A stretch of DNA of 64,000 nt from Kordiimonadaceae bacterium UBA4441 (GTDB lineage: Bacteria > Pseudomonadota > Alphaproteobacteria > Sphingomonadales > Emcibacteraceae): contig DGPL01000029.1 in assembly GCA_002390425.1 (NCBI GenBank), positions 103,787 to 167,786 on the forward strand, read 5' to 3'. Below the pieces are notes generated by a model. That model saw nothing but the letters and a program-made list of their open reading frames with translations, made no database searches and had not been told where the DNA came from. How positions within the stretch are numbered: the stretch's first letter is position 1; each line of letters begins with the position of its first letter. The translations under genes and the position numbers were made by a program. This document shows positions 38,248 through 47,383 of this stretch, one piece after another.

Positions 38248-40191
38248 ATGGTTGATGTTGTTATACCACCAATAACATTACTACTTTTATATTACACACT
38301 GTCGCTATTTGATATTTGGGAAAGTTTTTCTCCCGTATTACAAGCTGTATTTTATGTTTCTCTAATTGTTGTTTGCGCGTTACTGCTAATTTTTACTTTT
38401 TTTGGAAAAATAAAATTTAATCACAGCTATACAAGAAGAAGGTTTTTTGTTGTGCTAGGCGCCGTGCTTGTTGGTGCCTTAGTAAGTGGCGATGAATTTG
38501 GCCGTTTGACAACATTAACTCTTAAGCCGCGTGCGTTATTTGATTATGAAAAACCCGAAATTACGGCAACGTTAACGCCGCCACTTTACCTTGATCAAGA
38601 TACGACGCAAAAACAACTTGTTTTGTCTGATGAAGGATATGAGGATATTAATCCAATCTATGAAGGTAGCGTCATTGATTTAAAGGTTACGGGTACAAAG
38701 TGGGCCCCTAAAGTTCTTTTATCTGATGGTTCAAAAGTTGCATTTGAACAAGTAGTCGATAATGAATTCATCGCATCGACCCAGATTAATACACAAACAT
38801 CATGGGCATTAATGCAGGGATCATACAAAATTGGGGAATGGCCAATTATCGTTATCGATGATAGAGAACCCGAGATAGATCATTTTACCATAGAAGAATA
38901 TGAAAATGACAAGGGGTATTTGGCCTTTAAGGTTGATGTGGATGATGACCGGAAATTAATGAATGCTTCTATTGCTATTCAAGATCAAAACGGTAATCAA
39001 GAAGAAATCAAGCCATTAGCGATTAGAAATGTCAGATCGATTAATAGTATTTATTATGCGGATTTTTCAGGTTCATTGTTATCAGGTGAAACCGCCGATA
39101 TTGTATTATCTATAGAGGATGAAGCCGGACAAAAAACCACGTCTATTTTAAAAGATATTTTAATACCTGAAAAAGTCTATGAACAGCCGGTGGCTGGTAA
39201 TCTAATTGATCTTAGATTAGAACTGATGGAACCGTCATATGACAAGAAAAGAATATTACGTCATTTGAAGGCTCTCGGTCTACTTGGTGAAAAAGAAGGC
39301 TTGCCGGCTGTATATTATATGGCGTTAAGATCTGCTTATTGGCGTTTGGCAAACCCGACTGAGGAAAATGATGTTGTAACGGCGAGAGATTTACTTTGGG
39401 ATACTGCCCAGACTCTTGAAAATAATGGAATTGGTGTCATTGAAAGCGATCTTCTAGCGGCTCTTGATGAGTTAAGACTGGCCATAAGACAAAAGCAAGA
39501 AGTGCTTGAAATTAGAGAAAAGTTAAGAACGGCTGATCAATTATTTAAAGATTATTCCTTTATAGCCTCGCAAGATATATCAAACAGATATGATCTTGAA
39601 ATTGATATAAAAGCATTACGTAGATTATACAGTTATATTCTTGCCTTTAGCGATCAAAAGAAATTTTATAATGCGTCCCTTATTGTTGATTTTATGGAAA
39701 AAGGATTGGTTCAGAATGATGACCTCATTTTTAGCCGCGATGGGCTTGGAAATTATTTCGCGCTAACCGAAAGCCGTCAAATTATTGATAATCTTATCAA
39801 AATTCAAAAAACACTTCTTGCAAGTTCCTATAATGAACAAATGACAAGTAAAATCACTAGTAAACGCTCCAATTTGAATGAAGATAAGAAAGAAGATAAT
39901 AAAAAAAATCAGATCTCTCTTCAGGAAAAAGTTGGGGCCGCCGTTAAAATGCTTGGTGACAAAATATCTTTCTCGGGTTCCACATCCGGGTTTTTAATAA
40001 ATAATGCATCTGATCTCATAGAAGAAATTTTATCGAGTATGAAAAAAAGCGATACAGCAGAAGTTACACAGTCACAATCTGAATTAATTGCTGTGATGAG
40101 TAATCTTAAGAGAGTTCTTAATAAGCCAGTATCTCGTTCGCCTGAACTTCAAAATATTTTAAAAGAAATTAATTCTAAGCCGGTTTCATAA
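38248..40191 (+). CDS. DUF4175 (TIGR02302-type) membrane protein
   Basis: The 647 residues start with three membrane helices (about 3-23, 28-51 and 66-86), followed by a large extracytoplasmic part with beta-rich segments and long helices. The position directly after lysA and the domain pattern match the alphaproteobacterial TIGR02302/DUF4175 family of unknown function. Family members are often over 800 residues with a Gln-rich C-terminal part that seems shortened here. The frame is open back to 38161. AAAGGGTG at 38176-38183 precedes a CTG at 38188, so translation may begin upstream of the ATG I report. Confidence 0.75.
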   Translation: MVDVVIPPITLLLLYYTLSLFDIWESFSPVLQAVFYVSLIVVCALLLIFTFFGKIKFNHSYTRRRFFVVLGAVLVGALVSGDEFGRLTTLTLKPRALFDYEKPEITATLTPPLYLDQDTTQKQLVLSDEGYEDINPIYEGSVIDLKVTGTKWAPKVLLSDGSKVAFEQVVDNEFIASTQINTQTSWALMQGSYKIGEWPIIVIDDREPEIDHFTIEEYENDKGYLAFKVDVDDDRKLMNASIAIQDQNGNQEEIKPLAIRNVRSINSIYYADFSGSLLSGETADIVLSIEDEAGQKTTSILKDILIPEKVYEQPVAGNLIDLRLELMEPSYDKKRILRHLKALGLLGEKEGLPAVYYMALRSAYWRLANPTEENDVVTARDLLWDTAQTLENNGIGVIESDLLAALDELRLAIRQKQEVLEIREKLRTADQLFKDYSFIASQDISNRYDLEIDIKALRRLYSYILAFSDQKKFYNASLIVDFMEKGLVQNDDLIFSRDGLGNYFALTESRQIIDNLIKIQKTLLASSYNEQMTSKITSKRSNLNEDKKEDNKKNQISLQEKVGAAVKMLGDKISFSGSTSGFLINNASDLIEEILSSMKKSDTAEVTQSQSELIAVMSNLKRVLNKPVSRSPELQNILKEINSKPVS

Positions 40192-40566
40192 TTAATGAAT
40201 GCTATTTTTGACACTTAGCACTTCTTCTACGGCATGACAAATTTCGTCGAGTGAGAATGGTTTGCTAATAACATCATGGATCAAATTTCCAATGTCATTT
40301 GCGCGTTGTTTCTCGTGTACAAAGCCAGTCATCATTAGAATGGGAAGTTCGGGATGCTCCGCTGTGACTTTTAAAGCCAGTGATATGCCATCCATCACAG
40401 GCATGATTATATCAGTGAGAAGGAGATCATATTCACCCTTTTCAAGCTCGACGACAGCCTCTCCGCCATCGGCCACTCCAAGGGTTTCATGACCGCGCAG
40501 CTTTAGGGCTCGACAAATAAATGTTCGAACTGCTACTTCATCTTCTGCAATTAAAATGCGTGCCAT
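40192..40566 (-). CDS. cpdR: CpdR-like single-domain response regulator
   Basis: The 124-residue protein is a lone receiver domain with no output domain. The acidic pocket is in LIAEDE, the phosphorylated Asp in LLLTDIIMPVMDG, the conserved Thr in ILMMTG and the Lys in VISKPFSLDEI. The overall sequence, including the RALKLRGHE start region and IHDVISKPFSL, matches CpdR. In Caulobacter, CpdR controls ClpXP-dependent proteolysis through the cell cycle. It abuts the converging DUF4175 gene with no gap. Confidence 0.82.
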   Translation of the reverse strand: MARILIAEDEVAVRTFICRALKLRGHETLGVADGGEAVVELEKGEYDLLLTDIIMPVMDGISLALKVTAEHPELPILMMTGFVHEKQRANDIGNLIHDVISKPFSLDEICHAVEEVLSVKNSIH

Positions 40567-40637
40567 ATATCTTCCAATTTTTATAAATCATGATATGTCT
40601 ACACGTAAAATCTTTATATTTTCTTTATATAAGCAAA

Positions 40638-41429
40638 TTAATTTGTTGCAAATGTGACGCTAATGTCTCGAGCTTCATTAGGCGAGTTGGGTAGGGAGGT
40701 TTCAAAAGCAACCTTTTCACCTGTATTAACGAACGTTTGATTTGCCTGGAAACTCCATTCTCTTAGTACCGTATTGCGTTCATCGAGTAATCTTATTCTT
40801 AAATCTGGAATATCTTGTTGGCTGTCTGAAATATTTTCTACATGTCCTGCTATAACAAGATTAGCTACGCCATTTATATTTTCTCGTCTTGGCGCTAAAC
40901 CACCTATTACCAGTCGTTCTTCTATGGGGTCAACATAAGGAGCCTCTGGTTTAACTTCTATTTCTGCACCATCAAGTCCAATTGCAGCATATAATTTTTT
41001 AGAAGCAGGCCAACTTGATGAAATACTCTCTTGAAAGATCAGGAATAGGCTTATGATCGCTGTCAAGAAAATGACAAGCGATATCCACCCCATTTTTCCT
41101 GAGCCGTATTTTTGATTTTGTAAGGCGGGAAGGTTTGATCCTTTCGGGATTGGACGCTTTCTTTTTCGAGGCTGACTGATTGGAAAGTCAAAGTCTTCTT
41201 CTATTTCAGTATTGTCTGAATTGTTATTGTTAATATTTTTTTCTGGGTTTTGGGTATTATCAGATTTTACATTTTCATCATCTGATGGAATGATTTCTAC
41301 GTCTTCTTTAGGTTTTTTTTCAAACCATGTATTTTTGCATTTCACACAACGAACCGTTCGACCATTGGGAAGTAACACGGTCGGATTTACTACATATCTT
41401 GATTTACATTCTGGACATGTAAGGATCAT
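40638..41429 (-). CDS. MJ0042-type zinc-ribbon protein with membrane anchor
   Basis: The 263-residue protein begins with a zinc ribbon (LTCPECKSRYVV and VRCVKCKNTW, two CxxC pairs), followed by an acidic, Asn-rich linker and a Lys/Arg-rich stretch. One membrane helix lies near residues 113-133 and a periplasmic domain follows. The C-terminal part (LVIAGHVENISDSQQDIPDLRIRL) resembles DUF3426. Such proteins are widespread in proteobacteria, often next to ftsE, but without a firm function. Confidence 0.8.
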   Translation of the reverse strand: MILTCPECKSRYVVNPTVLLPNGRTVRCVKCKNTWFEKKPKEDVEIIPSDDENVKSDNTQNPEKNINNNNSDNTEIEEDFDFPISQPRKRKRPIPKGSNLPALQNQKYGSGKMGWISLVIFLTAIISLFLIFQESISSSWPASKKLYAAIGLDGAEIEVKPEAPYVDPIEERLVIGGLAPRRENINGVANLVIAGHVENISDSQQDIPDLRIRLLDERNTVLREWSFQANQTFVNTGEKVAFETSLPNSPNEARDISVTFATN

Positions 41430-41714
41430 TGGATTTTTTACTTCCCCTTCTTAATTTTTATAACATTGAAAAATCACGTTATAGTATGGGTTTATATGAT
41501 TTTCAATAGGATTACGAAATATTAAATTTATTAACGACTGCATATTATGATAGTTTCATTAACAAATTATTGTCGAAGGTCTGTGTAATCATAAAATTAT
41601 TGGTGCTATTTCATCGTCTTATTATTTTATTGCCATAAAATGAACCAATTGGAATTGCATTCTTAAACTGACTATGATCTAAACGAAATGATAAGATCAT
41701 TAAAGGGGCTTTCC

Positions 41715-42425
41715 TTGCTTGAATTCAAAAATGTCAGTATGGGATATAATAAAGGACATGATGTTTTAAAAGACGTGTCTTTTAAATTAGAGCCTGGCTC
41801 GATGCATTTTCTGACCGGTCCTAGCGGTGCTGGTAAGACATCATTATTGAAATTACTATATTTAGCACATCGTCCAGGGCGTGGCGAAATTATAATGTTC
41901 GGACGAGATGTTGCAAAATCACCGCGCGAAGAATTGCCGAAATTAAGGCGTAGAATTGGAGTTGTATTTCAAGACTTTAGGTTGTTAGATCATATGTCCG
42001 CTGTAGAGAATGTGGCACTTCCTTTGCGCATTGCTGGCGGTAGTGGCGCGCAAATAAATGAACATGTTGAAGAGCTTTTAAGCTGGGTGGGTCTAAAGCA
42101 ACGTATGCAGGCTTTTCCTTCAGAATTATCTGGAGGCGAAAAACAGCGGGTAGCAATTGCAAGGGCTGTGATTAGAAGGCCCGATATACTTCTTGCCGAT
42201 GAACCTACAGGAAACGTGGACCCTGAAATGGCGGAACGGTTAATGTATCTCTTTGTTGAGCTGAATAAACTTGGTACGACGATTGTAATAGCGACCCATG
42301 ATAATGGTCTAGTGAGTAAAATTGGTGCACCACGGTTACATTTGGAATCTGGGAAACTTCTCTATTTGGAGGGTACGAGACCCCCATCTGAGTTTCTTAA
42401 TCAGGATGGGGAGTTTAAAATATGA
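41715..42425 (+). CDS. ftsE: Cell division ATP-binding protein FtsE
   Basis: FtsE is the ATPase of the FtsEX complex that controls septal peptidoglycan hydrolases through EnvC-like proteins. I place the start at the TTG at 41715, because AAAGGGG lies six bases upstream and the resulting MLEFKNVSMGY matches the family N-terminus. The ATG at 41688 adds nine residues without a ribosome site. ABC motifs are GPSGAGKTSLLK (Walker A), LSGGEKQRVAIARA (signature) and ILLADEPTGNVDPE (Walker B). The EnvC-like gene at 22534 is a likely functional partner. The stop overlaps the ftsX ATG. Confidence 0.93.
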   Translation: MLEFKNVSMGYNKGHDVLKDVSFKLEPGSMHFLTGPSGAGKTSLLKLLYLAHRPGRGEIIMFGRDVAKSPREELPKLRRRIGVVFQDFRLLDHMSAVENVALPLRIAGGSGAQINEHVEELLSWVGLKQRMQAFPSELSGGEKQRVAIARAVIRRPDILLADEPTGNVDPEMAERLMYLFVELNKLGTTIVIATHDNGLVSKIGAPRLHLESGKLLYLEGTRPPSEFLNQDGEFKI

Positions 42426-43303
42426 GCCCTTCATTTGATTTTTTACCTTCTGTAAAAAATAGAGAAGCGACAAAATTATTACCATGGGCTATGGCCATTA
42501 TGGTTTATTTGAGTGCTTTGTTCGCCGCAGGTAGCCTACTTCTTCATTCAGGATTTGATGAATGGGCTAGTTCTTTGCAGGGTAGAGTAACAGTTCAAAT
42601 TACGGGTGAAGAAAAGTCCGCAATTATGTCAGAGGCGCTTGAAATACAAGATGAATTAAGAGGGACACCAGGTATTAAATCGGTGAGAATATTATCTGAT
42701 GAAGAAATCTCCGCTCTTCTTGAACCTTGGTTAGGGTCTGGAAATATTACGGATGATTTGCCTGTACCAGTCATGATTGATCTTGAAACCAGTGATGACG
42801 CTTATGTTAATTTGGACGCCCTCGAAAGTCAGGTGCGTCAATATAGTGAGAACGTTTATTTGGATGATCATGCACGTTGGCTTAGTCATTTTTATAATTT
42901 AGCAAATACTATAGAATATACGGCCTTCTCAATTTTGATTATGATTTTAGCGGCGTCGATTTGCATTGTTATTTTTGGTACTAAATCGAGTATGGCGGAG
43001 CATAAAAAAACGATTGAAATAATGCACCTAATGGGGGCACAAGACCATATGATTGCGAAGGCATATCAAAATAGATTTATGATCTATGGTATTAAAGGGG
43101 GCCTAGGGGGGCTCGTTTTAACTTTGCTGACTATTTATATTCTTTTTATACTTATTCAGAATATTTCTGAAGGCTTAGTGGAAATTCCTTCATTTCCCTT
43201 TTTAACGCTTTCTAGTCTCCTACTTTTTCCTTTCTTCTTCGCTTTTTTAACGATGTTAACAGCACGAGTAACGGTGCTGCGTGAACTAGGAAGGATGGTT
43301 TGA
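42422..43303 (+). CDS. ftsX: Cell division protein FtsX
   Basis: FtsX is the membrane partner of FtsE. The 293-residue protein has an N-terminal membrane helix (about 20-40), an extracytoplasmic loop domain (about 45-160) and three C-terminal helices (about 173-193, 225-247 and 265-287), the standard layout. MHLMGAQDHMIAKAYQNRFM is the conserved cytoplasmic coupling region. The ATG overlaps the ftsE stop (ATGA). Confidence 0.93.
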   Translation: MSPSFDFLPSVKNREATKLLPWAMAIMVYLSALFAAGSLLLHSGFDEWASSLQGRVTVQITGEEKSAIMSEALEIQDELRGTPGIKSVRILSDEEISALLEPWLGSGNITDDLPVPVMIDLETSDDAYVNLDALESQVRQYSENVYLDDHARWLSHFYNLANTIEYTAFSILIMILAASICIVIFGTKSSMAEHKKTIEIMHLMGAQDHMIAKAYQNRFMIYGIKGGLGGLVLTLLTIYILFILIQNISEGLVEIPSFPFLTLSSLLLFPFFFAFLTMLTARVTVLRELGRMV

Positions 43304-43309
43304 TAATTC

Positions 43310-43882
43310 ATGCGAGCGTTTTTTTATCTATTTCTTACTTTGGTTCTGATGTGGTTAGGTGGATATTTGTGGTTTATCAATCAACTTTCAAATAAACAAA
43401 TGAATATTTCAGATAAGACGGACGCTATAGTCGTCTTGACGGGTGGCCAAAATAGATTAAGTGTCGCTGGTATACTTTTAGAAGAAAGATTGGCGGAGAA
43501 ATTATATGTTTCAGGGGTTGATACTAAAGTAACCCGAGATCAGCTTATAAATTTATTGGGAACGGGTCCTGAATTGTCATCCTGCTGTGTTGAAAGTGGA
43601 AAAGAGGCTGCTGATACGGTCGGTAATGCGATAGAGACGATGACGTGGGTTGGTGAAAACGATATAAAGACAATTCGTGTTGTTACCTCACTAGAGCATA
43701 TGCCTCGGGCAATGGTTGAATTTAAACGTTTTATGCCGGAAATTTTATTTATCGAGCATCCAGTTGGATCATGGAGACCAGAAAAAATTAATTATTTCAA
43801 CTTGTCACAGGAATATAGCAAATATATCATTAGCCTACTCAGATCAACAATTTCTAGTCAAATTTATAATAATGAAGCATAA
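43310..43882 (+). CDS. DUF218/YdcF-like protein
   Basis: The 190-residue protein has one N-terminal membrane helix (about 2-23) and a DUF218 domain (DAIVVLTGGQNRLSVAGILL, then LYVSG and TVGNAIETMTWVGEN). Family members such as SanA and ElyC affect envelope integrity and lipid-carrier recycling. It is 6 bp after ftsX and upstream of plsC, so an envelope role fits. A narrower function cannot be named. Confidence 0.85.
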   Translation: MRAFFYLFLTLVLMWLGGYLWFINQLSNKQMNISDKTDAIVVLTGGQNRLSVAGILLEERLAEKLYVSGVDTKVTRDQLINLLGTGPELSSCCVESGKEAADTVGNAIETMTWVGENDIKTIRVVTSLEHMPRAMVEFKRFMPEILFIEHPVGSWRPEKINYFNLSQEYSKYIISLLRSTISSQIYNNEA

Positions 43883-43908
43883 AGATTATTTGAAGGGAAA
43901 AGCCATAT

Positions 43909-44613
43909 ATGCTGCGCTCTTTTTTATTTAAAGCGGTATTTTATTTGTGGACGACATTGTTTTGTCTTCTTTATATTCCTTTTTTTTGGCTTTCTCGTGA
44001 TGCGTTAATTACCTGTCAGCGGTGGTGGTCTTATGGCGTGCTTTTTTTCTTAAAGATAATAATGGATATTCGATTAGAAATTCGGGGCATCGAAAATGTA
44101 CCCTATGGCGGTGCTTTTATCGCTATGAAACATCAATCTTCTTTTGATACGTTTGTGATGCATACCATTGTATCTCATCCAGCATTTATCATGAAAAAGG
44201 AATTGTTAAAAATTCCACTTTATGGCCAATTTTGTAAAAACACAGGTATGATACCTGTTGATCGAGATGGTGGGTTAAAAGCACTTAAAGATATGATGCA
44301 AAAATCAGGTGCCGCTATCGAAGATGGTAGACAACTCATTATTTTTCCTGAAGGGTCGCGTACTTTACCTGGCGCGAGTGTTAAATATCAATCCGGAATA
44401 TTCGGTATCTATAAGTTCGCGAAGAAACCGGTTATTCCTGTCGCATTAAATTCGGGTGTTTTTTGGCCGAAAAAAGGTCATCTTGTGGCTGGGGGTAATA
44501 TAGTTTTTGATTTCTTAGAGCCAATTGACGCGGGTCTTAGCAGAGACGATTTTATGGCAACCTTGGAAAATAAAATAGAAGAAGCCAGCAATAGTTTAAT
44601 TAAAGTTAACTAA
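43909..44613 (+). CDS. plsC: 1-acyl-sn-glycerol-3-phosphate acyltransferase
   Basis: This enzyme makes phosphatidic acid by adding a second acyl chain. The 234-residue protein has an N-terminal membrane helix. The acyltransferase motifs are HQSSFDTF (HX4D), MIPVDRDGG, IIFPEGSRTLPG and VIPVALNSG. A purine-rich AAGGGAAAAG lies upstream of the ATG. It follows the DUF218 gene on the same strand, probably in one transcript with ftsEX. Confidence 0.93.
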   Translation: MLRSFLFKAVFYLWTTLFCLLYIPFFWLSRDALITCQRWWSYGVLFFLKIIMDIRLEIRGIENVPYGGAFIAMKHQSSFDTFVMHTIVSHPAFIMKKELLKIPLYGQFCKNTGMIPVDRDGGLKALKDMMQKSGAAIEDGRQLIIFPEGSRTLPGASVKYQSGIFGIYKFAKKPVIPVALNSGVFWPKKGHLVAGGNIVFDFLEPIDAGLSRDDFMATLENKIEEASNSLIKVN

Positions 44614-44664
44614 ATTGTTATAATCCTATTCTATCTTTCATTTTGTAATAAAGAGGAGAATATC

Positions 44665-45339
44665 ATGAAGATTATTAGTTCTATATTAGTTTTATTATCA
44701 ATGTGTTTTATTCATAATAATGCTAATGCGGCACCAGGTGATGTGGCTATTGGTTTAAAAGCGGGTACCTTAGGCTTAGGATTAGAGGCCACGTTTGAGG
44801 TTGCTGATCGAGTAAACGTGCGTGTGGGCGGAAACTATTTCAAGGTTGGTTCTGAAGTGGACGTTGAAGGTAATAATTATGATCTCGATGTAAAATTAAA
44901 TAGTTTTACGGCTTTGGGTGATTGGTTTGTGACGGACAGCTCATTTCGTGTGACGGCTGGACTCGTCTTAAATAATAACGGTCTAAGTGGTTCTGCTTTA
45001 CCTAGTAATTCATATCAGATTGATGATCAAATCTATACGAGCCCTGAAGTTGGCGATTTAAATGCAGAAATTGATTTTAAGTCTATAGCACCTTATTTAG
45101 GCATTGGCTGGGGAAACCCGCTTGCGGATGATAGTGATTGGTCATTCTTTATGGATCTTGGGATCATTTTTGCTGGCAAGCCACGACTTGATGTAACATC
45201 AACAGGAGGCACGCTTTCAAACGATCCGATATTGCTTGAAAATATCGCGCAAGTTGAACAGGATTTTAGAGATACGGATGAAATTAACTATCTCAAATTT
45301 TATCCTGTTATTTCAGTGGGTTTAAATTATCGTTTTTGA
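44665..45339 (+). CDS. Outer-membrane beta-barrel protein, unknown ligand
   Basis: The 224 residues begin with a signal peptide (about 1-22, cut after ANA). Alternating amphipathic strands with many Gly, Asp and aromatic residues follow, and the chain ends YRF, the usual C-terminal barrel signal. Segments such as VRVGGNYFKVGSEV and LGIGWGNPLADDSDWSFFMD are typical of small barrel proteins. The exact family is not recognised. A good ribosome site (AGAGGAG) precedes it and a terminator follows, so it may be its own unit. Confidence 0.8.
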   Translation: MKIISSILVLLSMCFIHNNANAAPGDVAIGLKAGTLGLGLEATFEVADRVNVRVGGNYFKVGSEVDVEGNNYDLDVKLNSFTALGDWFVTDSSFRVTAGLVLNNNGLSGSALPSNSYQIDDQIYTSPEVGDLNAEIDFKSIAPYLGIGWGNPLADDSDWSFFMDLGIIFAGKPRLDVTSTGGTLSNDPILLENIAQVEQDFRDTDEINYLKFYPVISVGLNYRF

Positions 45340-45363
45340 AGTTAGCAAAAATAAGGTATTAAG

Positions 45364-45391
45364 AGAGGCAGAGTTTTCTGCCTCTTTTTTT
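45364..45391 (+). terminator. Intrinsic terminator after the outer-membrane protein gene
   Basis: AGAGGCAG (45364-45371) pairs with CTGCCTCT (45378-45385) around a six-base loop, and a long T-run follows. It lies only 18 bp before the next start codon, so the DUF2125 gene may depend on read-through or a promoter inside this hairpin region. Confidence 0.9.
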
Positions 45392-45408
45392 ATTTATAGG
45401 ATTTTTAG

Positions 45409-46452
45409 ATGCGTTTTAAATTAATTGTAATTTCGGTGATTACCTTAATAGCTGCCTATAGCTTATTTTGGTTTAAATTGGCTGATGACGCAAAGGAAAT
45501 GACCCTAGCTTGGGTGGAAAATAGTGAAGAGCGTCTTAACGGGGTAAAGTTATTTGTCGGTGATGTTACAGTTTCAGGGTTTCCCTATAAAATAGTTATT
45601 GAAGCGACAACATTTAATGCGGCAATTCCAGAAGGTTTCATGACTGTGGAACCTATTTTGATTACAATCCCTCAAATTTCAGCCGTATATCAACCATGGA
45701 AGCCAAATCACGCGGTGATTGTCACCAATTATATGGATGCCGTTATTGGTGAACTAAGTATGCCGTCTGTGAGCATAAATTTTGAAAAAGTGATGTCATC
45801 GGTAATTTTGGATGAGGGAACAAATGAGCTCAATAACCTTTCAATAATTGCGGATTTGACAAGTTGGCAGCATGGGTTGCCAGGTGAGGGAAATGAAGTG
45901 TCTTTTATAGAGCAGCCCGAATTTCATTTAAGGCGCAATACAGGTGGGAATACTTCTCAATCAGCATATGACTTGCCTGTCAGCCGCGCACTCTATTTTA
46001 AATCTAGAACGTCCTTGATTAATGAGTTTAGGAATACCGTTTTAGGTGAAAATGCGGATCAAATTAAAATTGAAACACTTTTACATGCAAATAGTCAGCC
46101 CGATTATACTATCGCAGGTCTTTCAGAATGGCGTGATGACGGCGGAACACTGAGTATCAGTAATTTTGAATATGGATCAGTGGATCAAAAAGTTAAATTA
46201 ACAGGCGATCTAACATTGGATGAAAATTTAAAACCATTGGGTGCCTTTGATGCGTCCGTTACAAATATTGCCTCTTTATTTTTACGGCTTTATGAAAATG
46301 ATAATATTCCGGAAATGGCGCGTTCCTTACTAAAAAATCAAGCGAGCGCATCATCATTACCCGAAGAAGTGCCGCTTGCCATAAGCATGCAGAATGGCCA
46401 AATGTATGTTGGCCCCATAATGGTTATGGAATTACCACCAGTAATTGAATGA
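45409..46452 (+). CDS. DUF2125 domain-containing exported protein
   Basis: The 347-residue protein has a signal or anchor helix at residues 4-22. It then shows the DUF2125 pattern of beta-rich repeats (VTVSGFPYKIVIEATTF, LIYRP-like PQISAVYQPWKPNHAVI). The C-terminus ends LAISMQNGQMYVGPIMVMELP, as in family members. The family is found mainly in alphaproteobacteria next to tyrC and hisC, as here. It is presumed envelope-located, with no known activity. It converges on tyrC with 16 bp between stops. Confidence 0.8.
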   Translation: MRFKLIVISVITLIAAYSLFWFKLADDAKEMTLAWVENSEERLNGVKLFVGDVTVSGFPYKIVIEATTFNAAIPEGFMTVEPILITIPQISAVYQPWKPNHAVIVTNYMDAVIGELSMPSVSINFEKVMSSVILDEGTNELNNLSIIADLTSWQHGLPGEGNEVSFIEQPEFHLRRNTGGNTSQSAYDLPVSRALYFKSRTSLINEFRNTVLGENADQIKIETLLHANSQPDYTIAGLSEWRDDGGTLSISNFEYGSVDQKVKLTGDLTLDENLKPLGAFDASVTNIASLFLRLYENDNIPEMARSLLKNQASASSLPEEVPLAISMQNGQMYVGPIMVMELPPVIE

Positions 46453-46468
46453 GTTTATATCTTAAGTC

Positions 46469-47383
46469 TTAATCATCTTGGTGACGACCGAAATCGGCGA
46501 CATCTTCGTCTTGCCCGGCATCGATAATTTGTTTTCTAATTCGGCGCGTTTTTTCAAACATATCATATAATGCATCGCCGTCTTCCCAGCGTATCGCACG
46601 CTGTAATGCGGTAAGGTCTTCGCTGAAACGACCAAGCATTTCTAAGACGGCATCTTTATTGTTAAGAAATACATCTCGCCACATTGTCGGGTTAGAGGCA
46701 GCAATACGGGTAAAGTCGCGAAAACCACCCGCAGAAAATTTTATCACCTCAGATTTTGTCACAGTCTCGAGGTCTCTTGCGGTGCCAACGATATTATAAG
46801 CAATTAAATGCGGAATATGGCTTGTTATTGCAAGAACTTGATCATGATGATCAGGATCCATCATTTCGACATTGCTTCCTAGTGCTTCCCAGAACTGTTT
46901 CAAATTCTCTATTGCTTCTTTATCTGCACCTTCAGGGGGGGTAATTATGGCCCATCGGTCATGAAATAATTTTGAAAATCCAGCCTTTGGGCCTGATTGT
47001 TCGGTTCCGGCAACAGGATGCGCGGGAATGAGATGGACATGATCCGGTATGTGTGCAGAAAGCATTTTAAGAACAGAAGATTTCACACTACCGACGTCGG
47101 TGATCGTTGAGCCTTCTTTTAAAGAAGGGGCAATTTTTTTACTAATTTCAGAATAAGTTCCAACTGGGGTTGCTAAAATGACCAAGTCTGAATTTTCGAC
47201 AGAATTTTCAATTGTTTTAGCCAAATCATCAACGAGTTCTAATGATTGAATAGTTGAATGATATTCTTTGTTGTTATCAAAGCCGATTAATTTATCTGTA
47301 AGGCCGCGTTCTTTAATGCCGCGTGCCATAGAAGAGCCGATTAGGCCCAGGCCAATAATGGTAATTTGATTATATAGGGCCAT
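46469..47383 (-). CDS. tyrC: Prephenate/arogenate dehydrogenase
   Basis: This NAD(P)-dependent enzyme makes the tyrosine precursor by oxidative decarboxylation. The 304 residues have the Rossmann motif IIGLGLIGSSMARGIKERG, VILATPVGTYSEI, the catalytic-site segment HPVAGTEQSGPKA, and ITSHIPHLIAYN. The lone TyrA domain without chorismate mutase or ACT parts and its place after hisC suggest a cyclohexadienyl-type dehydrogenase. Its start directly follows the hisC stop. Confidence 0.92.
   Translation of the reverse strand: MALYNQITIIGLGLIGSSMARGIKERGLTDKLIGFDNNKEYHSTIQSLELVDDLAKTIENSVENSDLVILATPVGTYSEISKKIAPSLKEGSTITDVGSVKSSVLKMLSAHIPDHVHLIPAHPVAGTEQSGPKAGFSKLFHDRWAIITPPEGADKEAIENLKQFWEALGSNVEMMDPDHHDQVLAITSHIPHLIAYNIVGTARDLETVTKSEVIKFSAGGFRDFTRIAASNPTMWRDVFLNNKDAVLEMLGRFSEDLTALQRAIRWEDGDALYDMFEKTRRIRKQIIDAGQDEDVADFGRHQDD

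Noticed and set aside
41460..41687. CtrA binding sites before ftsE
   Set aside because: Two TTAA motifs occur, but their spacing (5 bases) does not match the TTAA-N7-TTAA rule.
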